This document shows positions 39,622 to 52,784 of a stretch of DNA of 64,000 bases, piece after piece. The notes beneath the pieces were generated by a model. That model made no database searches and had not been told where the DNA came from. It saw only the letters and a program-made list of their open reading frames with translations. Position 1 is the stretch's first letter; the number at the start of each line of letters is the position of its first letter. The translations under genes were made by a program, and so were the position numbers. The stretch is from Paragonimus skrjabini miyazakii (taxonomy: Eukaryota > Platyhelminthes > Trematoda > Plagiorchiida > Troglotrematidae). The stretch spans positions 35,773 through 99,772 of the forward strand of contig JTDE01002122.1 of the NCBI GenBank assembly GCA_014338405.1. Direction: 5' to 3'.

Positions 39622-42600
39622 TCAGCATCCGTAGGTCTTGCGCGTAGTCTGCATTGAAGTTCGCTGAGTTATCGCTTCCCTTCTTGCTCGAATGTGTTTT
39701 TCTTTGGTTTGCTCCTCAGTTTTAACTATCTTCTGTGTAGTTGTTCGAACACCCACAGTACGTTTGTCGTTTCTCCGATTCAACCAATTTGGAGAGGATA
39801 TTCCGCTGTTGTTTATACATGATCTGTTGGTGGCATAGCATTAACCAAACAGGGAGATCTGAATGAACAGGGCAGTAATGCATAGCTTAGTTTTGTCACG
39901 AGATTTAAGTCTGATTGCCTCCTAGCACCTCTGAGCAATCGGTGATTGAGTTATGTTAATTTCAGTCATATAAGTTGTGGTAATGGTTGAAACAGGAAAA
40001 CACTCTAATTAGCAACAAGTTCGGTCCATCACCAAACGTACGGCATTTTATCCATAAAATATTGACACTGCTACTATTTCGGGAGCCACTGTCAGAATCA
40101 AGCACATGTACTCATGAATATAGCCCAAAACTTTGTATGATGATAATAACGACGACAACGATGGTGATGATGTTGATGACAATGTATCACATACAAAAAA
40201 TGCTGATGGTGAAAACTGTCAACCGTTGTAAACAAGAGGTGTTCATAGCTTTCAGCTGATTATCTTCTTAGCTTCTCAAAGTCCATTTCATCGTCTGGCC
40301 GTTTTATGGGCAATATATTCTCACAAAAAGCATAACGCTGTCTACTCAAATCATATTAGTCTAAGTGGAGGCTTACAGGTCAATCGGTTTGATCATCTTC
40401 ATATACTGGTGTCAGTTGTCACCCCCGGAGTAAAAGGCTCTCAACAGTTGTCTCTGACCCTCACGTCCATCAACCTGCTTAGGTAGTTGGAGAAAAATAT
40501 GGTTACTGAACTGGAACCTGTTTTACCACGTTAACATAAGGTAATGAACGGTATATTGCGATTTTTCTGGAGACCAAATGCAAAATGACTGAATTAGACT
40601 TGCCCTCAGCTGACTCGCTTGAAATACATTATCATCGTGGTACTTTTCGGTTTATTCCTTAGGTACAAAGGGTTTCATGACAGCTGAAAGAGATGCCTAA
40701 TGTAAATGGAAGTAAACCCAAGCCAACCCCCACCAACGCAGTACTCCACACAAACGATGAACCTTCAACGAGGTTTAAGAATAAATCATGAAATCTGTAA
40801 ACGAAACTACGTGATTGTCTCAAACTCTCACTGTCCGAATGAGTTGAAAACCTTATTGCATCTAGTGACCGTAAAAATTGAGTAAGTATTGGAAGTAGCT
40901 ATTCTAAACGGTTACAATGTTCAGCATACGCATAGACTTAAGTTTAACCCAAACAGGTTGTTGTGAGAGCCCAAACTTTTTTTAATTTCATTCGAAGAGT
41001 CAAACAAGAGGTACATGAGTTTCCATGAGAACTACAATAAACTAGAACAAATCTTCATCAGGATTCATATGGATTAATTACCTAAATGCGATTTATTTAA
41101 TTTCGGGATTATGAACAGCAATCCTTGACAAGTTAGGGTGAACTTTTACTGATACAGCTAAATAGTCATAACCGAATAGTCCTTTTTATCTGAATAGAAC
41201 ACTGAGGGTTGTAATCTATCAAGAACATCCTGGTGATAAAAAGTTAATGTATTTTACTTAACTTCTTACAGTCCATGATCAGCAAATTGATTACTAGTTT
41301 AATACTACATGAGATTGCACTCAAATACAGTGTGCCACAGATCAAATTGGTGATTTCATTTCTGATACTGATTGGCTACGTGACTTGACTTTAAATTAAT
41401 TGCTAGCTCACACTTGCATTGAATTACATACCCAACTGACCAATTCTTAACTTTGGCTAACTCTTCACTTATGGTAAACTTAGGTTGAGAAACAAACCCT
41501 CTCCGGATATTCAATGAACAATAAAAATGGTTTGGTGAAATCAACATATCCATACATTTGAGCACCCACCTGAGCGATGCGTCTTCGTCGTTCACACATT
41601 TTTTGTTCCCGCTCAATCACGTCCTTGGTGATCAGAGTGCGAACGAAGGCATTTACTTCGGGAGCATGATTGTACTTGATGCGATTTTGCAACGTTTCGT
41701 TCAACATCCCTTCATCAAGAACTACCTGCGTATGCAAAAAAGGATCCGGGATTATACGGGGAAAGTGGACTTTTGACCGAGGTCACAACCGGTAATTTTA
41801 TTAGATCATATCTACGGAAAACTGCTAGTAACTGTATTTGCATGGCATAACAGAACTGCACTGCGTTGACCCTAGTTTCTCTGGATATACTCTAAAAAAT
41901 GTTTTCACGAAGTCAAATCAATTTTTTTATTCGCTCTGCTTATCTTGATCTGGAATTTAGCAAGAAGGCCAATTAAGTTCCTAAGCTGTTTCTGCCTCTT
42001 GGTTCATTCGTTTGTCTTACGTTTGTGAATTGAGAACTCAACAAAGTGCGAACTGTGTAACAACTGATGGGGGTGTTAAAATAAAAGGCAAAAGATACAC
42101 GTAATTCAGAAACTCTGAGCAGAGCTGATTTTTCGGTTATGATCTTGTCATTTTTCTAGCTTTTAACTAAAGGAGCTGAAAGATTTGATAGGTAATCAGT
42201 TTTAGCAAATGTAAAGCTGCCGCTATTCGACAACTTGTGGTCACTTGATGCATCTGATCATTAAAAAACACCAGAAAGTTTTCCTACATAGTCATCTCAA
42301 CTGTCACAAATAATTTGTTTATAGTTTTAAAATTTGCCGGCATTTTCATAGTAAAAACTAGCACTTTAGCATTAAAGTTTTATGTAGAACGCTATGTTTT
42401 TCCTTTCTTTGATATTTTTGAATTAGGTCTCTCATTTATACTGCTGTATGACAAATACATGTGAATGAAAGCCACCTATATATTACTGCCCTTCAGACTG
42501 CTGCTCATGTTGCTTCTATTCATGATGATGATTATTATGATCATAATGCAAAAAATCCACAGCTGACTTAGACTACGGCGTTACCGGGGTTTCCTGAATA

Positions 42601-45600
42601 ATGTGCCATTAGTTATTACGAAATTGGAGCTAACTTGATTACTTTGTCGAACTACGTCTAGAAATTTCAAATGTATTTTGACCATAACACACAGAAATGA
42701 CACTAACCTTGAGGGAATTTCTCAAACCGATTGCTAAGGAGCTTGTTCGATCATATTTGTTGTGGTATGCTTTTGCCAGTTTTTTGTTCTCTAGCGCAAG
42801 TTTGTTGAGTTTATCCTGGAAGGTAGGTTATACGCTTATATAGGGTTTTTTGAATGACTACTGACCTTTCGATAGCACAGTTCCAGGGACAACTGCGAAA
42901 ATTTTTGCTTCGTTCTGACCAAAGTATTTGTTCTTTCTTGCAGCTGCTCACTCTGCATGCGATTTGCATGTTGTGCTGCCTCAAAGTCAATGCGTGTTGG
43001 CCTGTCATCTTCTTCAGCAGACCATATTTGTCCACGTAATCGTCGTATGTTTCCTCGCAGTAAGTCATTTTGCAATCGAGTTGTGTATATCAAGTTGTTC
43101 TAAATCAATATATTTGAATCAACGGCAAAAAAATTCAGGCAAAAATCGATTAAAAATATGAACAATCTTAATCCGTAATCATATGTTTTATAGACTACTG
43201 CTTAGAAATCTTCCGTACTCCGTTCGATTATTCTTAGTGTTTATTTCAATGGGGCCATTCCCTTAAAACTCATTTTCAGAGTAGAATAACCAGTTCCGAG
43301 GAACGGGCAAACTAACGACAGTTATTCCTTCTTTGCTGAACATGTTTTTCACAGTTGCTAATATTAATGATACTTTGAACCAACCAACTTCAAATGACGC
43401 AAAATTAATCAGTTATCAAAGTTTGCCAAAATTATGTATGCAGGCAGTAACTACTTGATCATCTCGAAGTAGTAAGCGAAAAGAACATTAATGCTGGAGC
43501 CAGTCACTCGTCACGGTGCACTAAAAACTAGCTCTCGAGTATTGTGGGTATTTTTGGTAAGGGTTATGTATTTTGAACCGCAAGGCTGTTCAGAGTTTTA
43601 TACCTTTAGAGTTGTGCCACCCATCCACCAACACGTCAGTTTAGCGCTAATCCCAAACCCCAACTGGTGTTTCCGTGAGTACCGCCGTCCCTGCATATAA
43701 TAGTTCGTAATTCTATGCCATGTTGTACAGATTCAACCCCACCTACACAATTGAAAAACGGGTCAAGTGGATTTCGAAATATGCGAGAGGTTTCCATTCT
43801 TTTCATTTGCTGTTTGTTATCAAACACCATATGACCTAAGGGTAACTCTAATTACGTCTGAGATATCAACGATATAGCTACACTCAAGTCGTTATAGACA
43901 AAGTAACATTTTATACTCTGGGTAACAATCCCTTGTTTCCACTTCTTGGATTTCGCAGCATAAAGCACACCAGTAACTTAACTTAAGAACTAATGTATAC
44001 GCTATTGATAGTTTACAAACTGCAACGTCTAAACGTGGACTGGGATTCCAAACAATACAGTCGTATGACTAGATGCCCTTTTTATACCTTCCTTTTTACA
44101 TTTCGCATATATATCATATCATATTTAGCAAACACGTGCTTATTCACGTAAACTGATAGTAGTTTCTTAAGAGACATCATATCAATCGCAAGCAGGTGTT
44201 AACTTGAAGCCTTATGACATGGTTTCCAGTGCTTATTGGGTGTCAGCAAGCTGATTTTCTTGTCACATCTTTCGTTCTCCACACCAACTGAGCTGCATTA
44301 CCTCAGACTGATACTGCAAACTGCTCAAGTATTCATTTTGTTCCCAACTTAACGTATGCCTTTTAAATTCACTCAAACTATTGAGATCTCTCCCAAATCT
44401 TTATACGGTGGCCGTAAAGCATGTGTACAATTATGTTCTAACGTCTTAGTTGTACGGATTGTTGGTGCTTTTACGGCTCTTCTTAAGAAGAAGTGAAAGC
44501 TGTAACCAGATTTACAAGCTATTTGTTTAAATTCAGTAATAAGTAATTCTTGTCATTAAATGACTGTATTACGTACCACAGTAAATCTGTAACCTATTCT
44601 TCTCATTCTGCGCACCGAATATTATCTTGCAGCTTACGTAACTCATCTTCTAGGTTCTAGTATAACTTATGTTAATGAAATATATCAATATAAAAAGATG
44701 CAGTTATCTCTTATCTTGTTAGCACGCCATAATTAAAACATGTATTGCATCATGCTCTTGTCTTAAATGTGGATTTCTTTCTGCTTCTCATTATAAATCA
44801 TATAAAAAACTTTCTAATTAATTTTCCTAACTCCTTTTTGTGTTAACACACAAATTTCCACTTTTCAGTCAATCAGCCCCAAGTGTCTTGGTGTGATACA
44901 GTCGGAAACAGTTCATTTTAGACAAACGGGCAAGACTCACTTGCGTGTATGTGTAACATAGTATCAAGTATATTTGCCAAACTAGAACTAACTGTGTCCA
45001 CGCGCAACTGATGGAACAACATGAGCAAAGGTGACTTGGAATCGTAGAATATATCAAGAGCCGTTTTGATTTCAACACAACATTCAAATTAATTTTCAAA
45101 CTGATCTCTAGTTGAAAGCTGTCGGCTTGAACGCCTGTCCAAATACACAAGCTGCGATCAACCGCGAATGTTGTTCACTTCTAATCAATCGATTCTCCAA
45201 ATTTTTACTAACAAGTCTTTATTTTCCTTTTGAAAGTAAAACGGAACGACAGTGAAAGCAAACAGCTTTAAGATGCAATGACTGAAACTGGGCGCACTAT
45301 AGTCGGCACTGTCATTCAGAAAACAAGCAGCAACTCTTTTAGGATGCGCTACCCATAAGTCCAGCAAGATGAAGCACTCGTTAGGTTTCATCTCAACTGT
45401 TCACCAACAGACATTGATGAACATATTGTTTCAACAAGGTCGAGAAACTTGCGCCACAGACGCCATTGCAAATTAATTATGGATTGTCACAAACACCTTG
45501 CGATCTAGCTACTACAACGACGTGTTCATCAAAAGACGAGTAAAATTGGAACAAATAGAAACACTATCAACTTTGTTAAAGTACGATGTAGTTCCTAATC

Positions 45601-48600
45601 TGCCGCACGAGGGACTAGTCCGTCGTGCTGCCTAACTCAATCACTCAGATTAGACGTTGAGACTACCTACCATGCCAAAGACTTGGTCGTATTGACTAAG
45701 ATTGGGAATTTAAAACTTTTCTCAATCTTTCATCCATCGTGTTAAAAGCAGTTTTATCTACAGCTGTGAGCAAACATTAGAAGAAATGACCGGGTGCTTT
45801 AAACAAGCATAGATCAACATAATTCAGGATGGCTAGCCAACGTTAGATCTCGAACAACCATGAAAATGGATTATCGTTGTTTCGTCATCGTTTAACAAAC
45901 ATTCTTGAATCAGACACTTTGTTTGCCGTAAAAAACTGTAATACAAATTAAATAGAGGCTTTTCTGACTTTTACTCATCAACCGCAACTTTCTGATTATG
46001 ATCGGCTTACCGCTGCGCTTAGATCGCTAAATACTAGACAATTACGTGTTCATGTTTTCGTTTTGCAACTGTGTGTATTTCTGCATGATCATTTTTATTT
46101 TTGCGTCAAATATGCGAATGATGAACGTGTCAGAAATGAATCAATCTAGCAAAATATTTCCCCTCATTTCAGTGATCAAATTGGTGAACACGGTAAAATG
46201 ATAACATTTAGTTGCTAGTACCTCTTACCACCTAGACAAAAGTTTTCTCGCAGAAGTTGACCCACTGTCAATAAAAATTCATTTCCTCTTTCACAAGGTG
46301 TACCAGACAACTCGGTGCTGAACTTTCGATTTTGGGTAAAGCGGATATTTTTGAGTATTTCTCATTTTTGTCGCTAAACTAGGATATTTTGCACATGTGT
46401 GTAACAACTGAGAATTAGTGCTAGTCAATAGTTTATTGTCATGGATGATGGTAATGGTGACATATATCAACATCCATTATGTAACAATCCGATTTTGTAT
46501 TAAGAGCTACCAAAGCATTCTGGTAATTGCATGTGACTTTGAATTCCGCAGATTTCCTTCAATTAAACCTTGAGTTTCGATAAGTTTTGAGATCTGTAAT
46601 AGAACTTATGTTGAAGAGGGTGAAATCAAAATGTAAGATATATACTAACTATTTCATTTAGTCAAAAAGTCCCCCGTAGTGGGGATTTGCCCTAAACGGT
46701 CTTTCCAAAAATGGCGCTCCTCCTTACAAGAACCCTTCAGATTTGTTCCTTTGAAATTTATCACCCTCTGAGTAAGCATTCTGTCTTTTGCCGATAAAGA
46801 TTACCATCAGTCTTTCAGTCCTCCCGAACAGCTGACCTACAGTGGTTCCAAGCATTTACATAATTGCTTCTACTGCCTCGAAGACAATGAACGCGCTCGA
46901 CAAAATTTGACGCTGAAATATATATATATATCTCATTCCGCACATGCACAGAGGTACGCATCATCATAAATCTGCAAACAATACTGTTTAACCATAATGG
47001 CACATGATTCTGAAGGGGTTTTGATGGGGAAGTAGTATGGTGTTATATTTGCAAATAGTGGGTCCCGGCGACCACCAGCGAAGTAGCGGACAGCCATTTC
47101 GACTTAGTTTGGTCTCATTGGTACCAGATACGTCGAAGAATCGAAACTGCGACCCGTGAATAAGCGGCAGATTATATTATGGACACTTATCTACTAGAAG
47201 GCGGAGTCACGGTGACCGAAGGTACAAGAACGTACTTGACTTACTTTCTTTCGCTTTCTGAACCCTTTCTTAAGCTGCAGTGGATGGTTGTTCATTTGCA
47301 GGCTAACCATAAAGTGGCTGGTTGATTTCGGCCTGCGAGCAAAGACAGACACACTAGCTAAAGAGAAGTAATGCTATGTTTAGCTTGAACATTCTCCGGA
47401 AGACTGAAAAAAGTTATATGAACTTATTCGTCAAGCTTTATTTGCGCGTGAGACTAGTGTGCAGTGCCCTAGACGCCTTTAAAATACCTCAGAATGCGTT
47501 TGCATTCTACCGGTGCCTGAATGATGGGCTAGATAGAATGAAGGTCATGAGTCGGGTAATTTGTGACAGCTGAAACCAACTTTTCTGAAAACCCAAAAAC
47601 CACTTTTTATCGTACAAATGTTAGCAGTATAACAAAAACTTGTCTATTGCTTCCGAAAAAATGAGGTCCAAATGGTGAATTCTAGTCAAAGTGGATAATT
47701 CTGATGTTCTGTTATTCACATTCCTGGAGCAGACAAGATTCAAACTAGATTAACCCAAACGGAAGCACAGATTTCGACGAATAGTGTGCAAGTCGAGATC
47801 ATCATGGTCGCCAGTTTACTGACCAAGACCGCTAAGCGTTCAGAGACGTCAGACAGGAGCTGAAATTTCGACTGTTGCAGGCAAGTCACCACAAAAATGT
47901 ATTGGTTTCTTCAAGCCAGCTAAGGTAAACGGCTTTGAACCTTTCTGTGTAGGGTCAGGAAAGTCTCAGGCGATCATCGGTTGGAGCTTCACCTAGCAAA
48001 TACCTTACATATTAAAGGTCAAAAGCAGCGGAATACGCAGATTTAAGTTTACCGCCTACTGCTTGTCATAAAACATGCGTAAACCAATAATATTTCGTAT
48101 GTGGAGAAAATATCGCATGATCAGCTAATTGGGTCAAATGTTGTTGCTAAGAGTAGCTATAAGGATAAGGTCACTCCTAGGAACGAACTTACTTGACGAT
48201 TATATTGTCTGGTCATATTTAAAGTTAACTCTGTGTTTCTTTTGGGAGACTAAGACCGCTTAATGGCAAATGTAGTAAAGACAGACAAGGAAGTTCTACA
48301 GGAAAATGGGAGATTACAGCCTTTATCTAGGATTAAATTCCTGCTTTTAGTTGTGCATATCGTTTGGTTTTTCACTTAAAGCTTATCAAGTTGCGACAAG
48401 TTATAAACCTCTCCCCAACAGTGTTCGTTTAGACTGTGCGTCAGGTTTAGACCATGTTAGGGTGACTTCTGCACGCGTTTATTCACAAAATTCACACAAA
48501 AGTGAAATGTCTGATACCCTTGAACGTTGCGTTGATTATATGTCCTATAAAATCCACGTCATATGATCTGAAAGTTGTACACCAAGTAACCTTGGATCTT

Positions 48601-49728
48601 CTAATCCTAACAGTTTTATAGCAATCTGTTACCTCAACTAATATATCAACAAAATGATTAGGTGATAAACACCGGTAGATGTGTTGGCTCGTCAGATTAC
48701 AGTGTATGATGCCTATCTGGTCGTTCGTGTCTCTAGCGTTGTAACCATTACATTAAAATTTTTCATATTCTCGGCTATTTGGTGCTGACAAACAAACACG
48801 AAATGTCAAAATCTCCCAAAATCTCTCCAAAATCTCCCAAAATCTCCCTCTTGTTCTACTTATTGAAAGATTATATCTGTCTTCAAATTTACAAGATACT
48901 TCGTTATATATTTTTTGAGCAAAATGTCTAATTCACCACAAGCTGACCGACAAATAAACAGTAGAATTTAGGAGCTAAATGAATAGTTCTAAACTTACTA
49001 CACTATGTGGGAAACCAATCAACTCCTTGTTAATCAGTAAACCAATGTACCAGATAACAAACTAACCCTCTGAAGTTCATGTTTTTCATGATAACGAAGA
49101 AATGTTTCAGCCACATATATACGTTTTCCATGAACCATTTCTGTTGTAACAGTGCTTCTACACTCATCGTAAAACCGCTGAATTTCATCGTTTTTCATAG
49201 CATCAGCCTCCATCTTGGCCTATATAGGCATATATATATATAACTTATCGAATATGCCAAACTTGAAGCATTTCCAACGTGCGCTCACATTTACTGCAAT
49301 ATTCTTTTATTTTCTGTTTGAATAATTCTTTCTCAATGTAAAGCACATAACACTTTTGTTCTGCTTCAAGCAGACGGTATCTTTCTACAAAGGAGGGTTT
49401 TGATTTCATCCGTACAGTGGGGCGTTTGGATACGACGTCAACAGCTGAAGAACCAATTTGCAGATGAAGAAAAACCATCCTACAAGTTTCGGTGGCTTCC
49501 AAATTAATTCTGTTCCGATCAATAAAACTCCTTAAAAATTCATTTTCCGTGTTCAGTTGCTCTGTTAAGCGTCAAAACGAACTTCGTTAATAAACCTTGT
49601 TGAATAACTTACTGTTTGTTTCTCACCATGACAGAAATATCATCCCATTTTACCGTTCGGCTAGAGCTTTCCGAATTGTGAGACAATACACTTTTTTCCT
49701 CGTTACCACTATACGGAGGGTCACTCAT
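39622..49728 (-). CDS. CFAP263: Cilia- and flagella-associated protein 263 (CCDC113) homologue, 7 exons
   Basis: Exons in coding order (minus strand): 49728-49627, 49559-49263, 49219-49067, 43099-42866, 42815-42708, 41725-41570, 39732-39622. Every junction has GT..AG borders and phase 0, and the joined frame stays open for about 386 codons to a TGA at 39624-39622; human CCDC113 is about 377 residues. The N-terminus (residues 1-34) is acidic and serine-rich; the rest is helical coiled coil with many charged residues. Identification rests on the C-terminal half, of the DUF4201 type: a segment with IDFE followed by QLQERT (exon 4) matches the family's VDFQQLKIEN..I.ERN.EL pattern, and exon 6 has AP-E-V..FVR..I..D..E...M.ER...IA, which tracks human CCDC113 closely. 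Family knowledge: the protein works with CCDC96/CFAP184 on motile axonemes near radial spoke 3 and at centriolar satellites. Exon 7 is the least certain: good acceptor, right phase and length, little sequence identity. The second acceptor was chosen as CAGAG to keep phase. Confidence 0.82.
46918..46931. repeat. (AT)n microsatellite in CFAP263 intron 3
   Basis: Seven AT units. Confidence 0.9.
48807..48849. repeat. Short minisatellite, unit about caaaatctcc
   Basis: Four units of a 10-11 bp motif in tandem, with a ct insertion in the second to third units. It lies in CFAP263 intron 3. Confidence 0.85.
49230..49243. repeat. (AT)n microsatellite inside a 43-bp intron
   Basis: Seven TA units lie within intron 2 of the CFAP263 gene (49220-49262), taking up a third of it, between donor CAA|gtttgg and acceptor tatag. 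Confidence 0.8.
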
Positions 49729-49751
49729 CTTCTTTATTTTATTATTTTCAC

Positions 49752-49795
49752 CTGAACAAAAACAACAGTTTATCCAAAAAATTATTCTATATAGT
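49752..49795 (-). promoter_or_regulatory. 5' end of the CFAP263 gene: possible trans-splice acceptor and TATA-like box
   Basis: Reading the minus strand toward the start codon at 49728, there is a TATA-like stretch (CTATATAGAA, about 49784-49795). A pyrimidine-rich run ending in TTTTTGTTCAG follows, with its AG at 49753-49752, only 23 nt before the ATG. This could be a spliced-leader acceptor, as flatworms trans-splice many mRNAs, or the end of an intron in the 5' UTR. Both readings are inference from sequence alone. Confidence 0.35.
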
Positions 49796-49929
49796 TAAAG
49801 AAACACAAATGGCATCTCAATTTCCCTTGCATCTCAGTTACCTTATAAGGTGCGAACATCTTAATGTTGGGTGTCTGAGACAAGATGTGGGTAATTTTAA
49901 CAGTTAAATTTCACTTTCTTATGATCTTT

Positions 49930-50070
49930 TTGTCCCAATTTTGGACTTGTTTCTTTTCTCTATGGTTGTTTGACAGCTAAATGTCCGTGTAAATCACTGA
50001 TGTATTGCTGTCAACGACGTTGATTAGAATGATGTTGGTGAGAATAGGCATACACCTGTTTCAGATTAGT
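49930..50070. repeat. Weak repeat shared with 56505-56645
   Basis: Both places have a t-rich tract and ggttgt, followed at similar spacing by cactgatgtaytgctgtc and gacgttga, then a pyrimidine-rich end. The second place directly follows an RTE-like 3' end, so this may be its 3' UTR. Confidence 0.35.
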
Positions 50071-51990
50071 CTGATTCGTCCAAGCTCGAATTTTACTATG
50101 TCGATCTACGCAAGGTAGTCAGTACTCAAATTACACCCTATCCACGGTCTTCTGTGTTTGCATTTTTTCGAACGCGACGTACTTTGAACTGAATACTAAT
50201 TGGTTCTGAGCTGGTCACGGACAAAATGAACCAAAAGTTGGTTACCGTCTGTTAGTGGCATCCGCACTCAGATTAGCCAGTAACCAAGGACAACTTGCGT
50301 CCATAGATTGGCAAGTGCTAGTGGTTATCTGGGTAGACTCCCAATTAATTTTGAGGCCGTTGCGGATGCTAGCTTGTTTGTAAGCTGAAGACATATCATA
50401 TATGAATTTCATTCTATGAGAAGAGGAAGCGCAGTAGCTAAAGAAAGTGATCCACATATTCTCCTGCAAGTCCGATGAAGGAAACCGGATACTCTATTGA
50501 AGACTGTCTGAAATACTACTTTATCGCAGGTCGTGGGTTTGGGTCTCTGTCGTGTGTGATGCTGATAGGAAAGAATTGAGTGGAAACAACTGTTTACCAT
50601 TTCGATGATATCCATTGGAGGCAACTGCATGCGAACTCTCTCTAATAACTACTTTTTGGATGGAGGTGAGTGCTTGTTGATTTGTAATCCAACCGTACAT
50701 GGCTTATCTGTTTCAGCCTGATGGAAAAAAGCACTACAGCAAAGGACAATTTTAATTTTATGAAACAAATAGGAATATTGCCGAACACTGTTCAGTTTAC
50801 ACATGTCTTATACTAAGGCAAACGTAAAGTACGAAGGAGAAAGAGCGGAGTTTCAAATGATTGCCAGCTCAGCTTAGTGGATCGCTGCGTACGGACCATC
50901 ACGTGTTGAAATGACGATAACTATGCCCAGTTCAACCGAAATCATTGTAAACGTTGTCCTTACTGCAGGTCTATTAAATCAGGTTTACATATTTTCTATC
51001 AAAGAGTGATCGCTTTCTTGTGACATACAGGGTCGCAGGTGGGCTGAGTATTGTCAGGCTGCCTAAATCTAGTCAGCAGCAGTCGCGGCAACCGAGGTCG
51101 AACCAATGATAGTACGGGTGTTGGTTGACCACAATCAGCACTGGGCTACCGCAACAACTTGATATCGTGGATACTCTACCAACAGCAGCCACTTGGAAAT
51201 ACATAGTGATAATGATCCTTTATACTGATAGATGTGAGACAACGGTATGACCGTTTTCATTGTAGTCTGTGTAACTGTAAGCAATCATCCCTTAAACAGT
51301 GTTTGAAGTTGTAAGCAACGAACCAACTGTCTATCCGTTAAAGATGATTATTAAATAACTTCACAGGATTTGTTCTACAAACTGCTTTCTTTATAACGAA
51401 AGCATCTTTTTCGAGGATTGGTCTAGTTTCCCTAAAATATTTCAACTAGTTTGTCGACCTCTGTAAAGCCCGTCAATTTAATGCTTCATGTCGGCACATA
51501 CGTTGGTACTGAATCGTATACAACCTAATTGCATCGTGCCTAAGCATTACATGACACTGATCGGAGTGTATTCATTCGATCCAACCTGTTGGCTAACTGT
51601 TGGCTGTGATAACCGAAGTGACCAGCCACACTGTTGGAGACTGTCAAATGAAGACATTGGTGCTGGCTGGCGAAAGAAAAGCTAGACGTTTATGTTAGGT
51701 GATGCTTTTCAGACTTACATTATTTGTAATTCCAAAAACTGATGGCATCGGACATGGTGTGTGATACTCGAATGACCAAAAATGGTTGAGGTTCATGAGG
51801 TGACTAGTGCCAAAGGACTAACCCTAGCCATTCAAACAGGAACATTATCTCACGCATCTGACCTTAAGAGAAAAAACCTGTATGACATGCACGTACTCGC
51901 CAAACTCGATTTAATAAACTTTTATCACTAGATGACAGTTGATACAGAAGACACTCCGAAGGCAGCAATCATCAACCTCTCCAAAGTTAT
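50071..51990. other. No supported feature
   Basis: Upstream side of the CFAP263 gene. Only short frames. Confidence 0.5.
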
Positions 51991-51991
51991 T

Positions 51992-52327
51992 GATGAGTAG
52001 TAGGGGATTTTGATTTTCATATAGATTGAACATCATCCACAATTGATCGCAGCTGTCGCATTCCCATAGACTTTTCAGTCGGCCCCTTTCGAAAAGAAGC
52101 ACTAGACTCGAGTTTTGCTCTCATTAAAGCTCGTCAGTAGTGCATATCATCGCCACTGCCGGGACTTGAACCACGGACATGCTGTTCATGAGGCAACCGT
52201 GTTTACCACTGCGCCACTGACTTCACATTAGGCACGACCGAATTATCATATGTGAACACGAGCTCTAATGAGAGCGAAACTCGAGTCTAGCGCTTCTTTT
52301 CGAAAGGGGCCGACTGGAAACTCTCCA
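51992..52327 (-). mobile_element. tRNA-derived SINE, copy 8, complete foldback form
   Basis: In minus-strand order: arm (52320-52257: ttccagtcggcccctttcga, then gaagcgctagactcgag and gctctcattagagctcg); short head (gtgttcacatatgataattc, cggtcgtgcctaatgtga); tRNA-like core with A box gtggcgcagtggtaaacacg and B box ggttcaagtcc; body gcactactgacgagct; inverted arm (52130-52073); tail gatgttcaatctatatg to cctactactcatcaat. The two arms are nearly identical inverted repeats of about 60 bp, so the core sits in a large hairpin loop. This is the cleanest copy in the window. Confidence 0.8.
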
Positions 52328-52677
52328 AATTTCTTGATATGTAGGACGGCCTCACCAGATTCCCAGTATTTACTACAAAAACACTGCTACAAGATAAATT
52401 CCACTTACTTGTAAATAAAGTATATCCTAATTGCAGTCAGTCGATTCAAGCCAGCTCTCTGTATTCAGAAACAGTTATCCGTAAACCTGGCCCTTCCCTG
52501 GACATAATTACCCATCCTTTATCCTAACCGCTAGTTTATACATAGAAAATTATCCGGCGTTTTTATGGTAGCGTTGAGTCACACGTCGTGCGATTAAGAA
52601 CAACTATTCAAAACAACCCTGTTTGTATGCTCAAATCGTTGCAGATAACTTATAAACAGATTCAAGCCTCATCCCGA

Positions 52678-52713
52678 AATAATAATAATAATAATAATAA
52701 TAGTAATAATAAA
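52678..52713. repeat. (AAT)n microsatellite
   Basis: About eleven AAT units with one aag/gta interruption. Confidence 0.95.
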
Positions 52714-52784
52714 GCAGTCTACAACTTTGTCGTCATTTTCGTTCTAGCTACACTTTTTGTAATCTTCCGTGTTCATTCTTTTAC

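Larger units (their letters stand above)
43100..49066 (-). other. Large intron 3 of the CFAP263 gene
   Basis: About 6 kb between exon 3 (donor AGG|gttagt) and exon 4 (acceptor gatttag). It holds an AT microsatellite at 46918-46931 and a short minisatellite at 48807-48849. A minus-strand stretch near 44940-45090 reads as a short open frame before a gtgagt donor but has an in-frame stop upstream. No gene inside it can be supported. Confidence 0.6.

Noticed and set aside
41558..41776. Plus-strand frame opposite CFAP263 exon 6
   Set aside because: Shadow of the coding exon on the other strand.
42811..43068. Second minus-strand frame overlapping CFAP263 exon 4
   Set aside because: The other frame matches the CFAP263 family and has the correct splice phases; this one lacks both.
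44940..45090. Possible exon in CFAP263 intron 3 ending at a gtgagt donor
   Set aside because: There is an in-frame stop just upstream with no acceptor between it and the open part, and CFAP263 needs no exon there.
51911..52102. 63-codon minus-strand frame near a SINE
   Set aside because: It is translation of the SINE tail and body; the same peptide appears in other copies.
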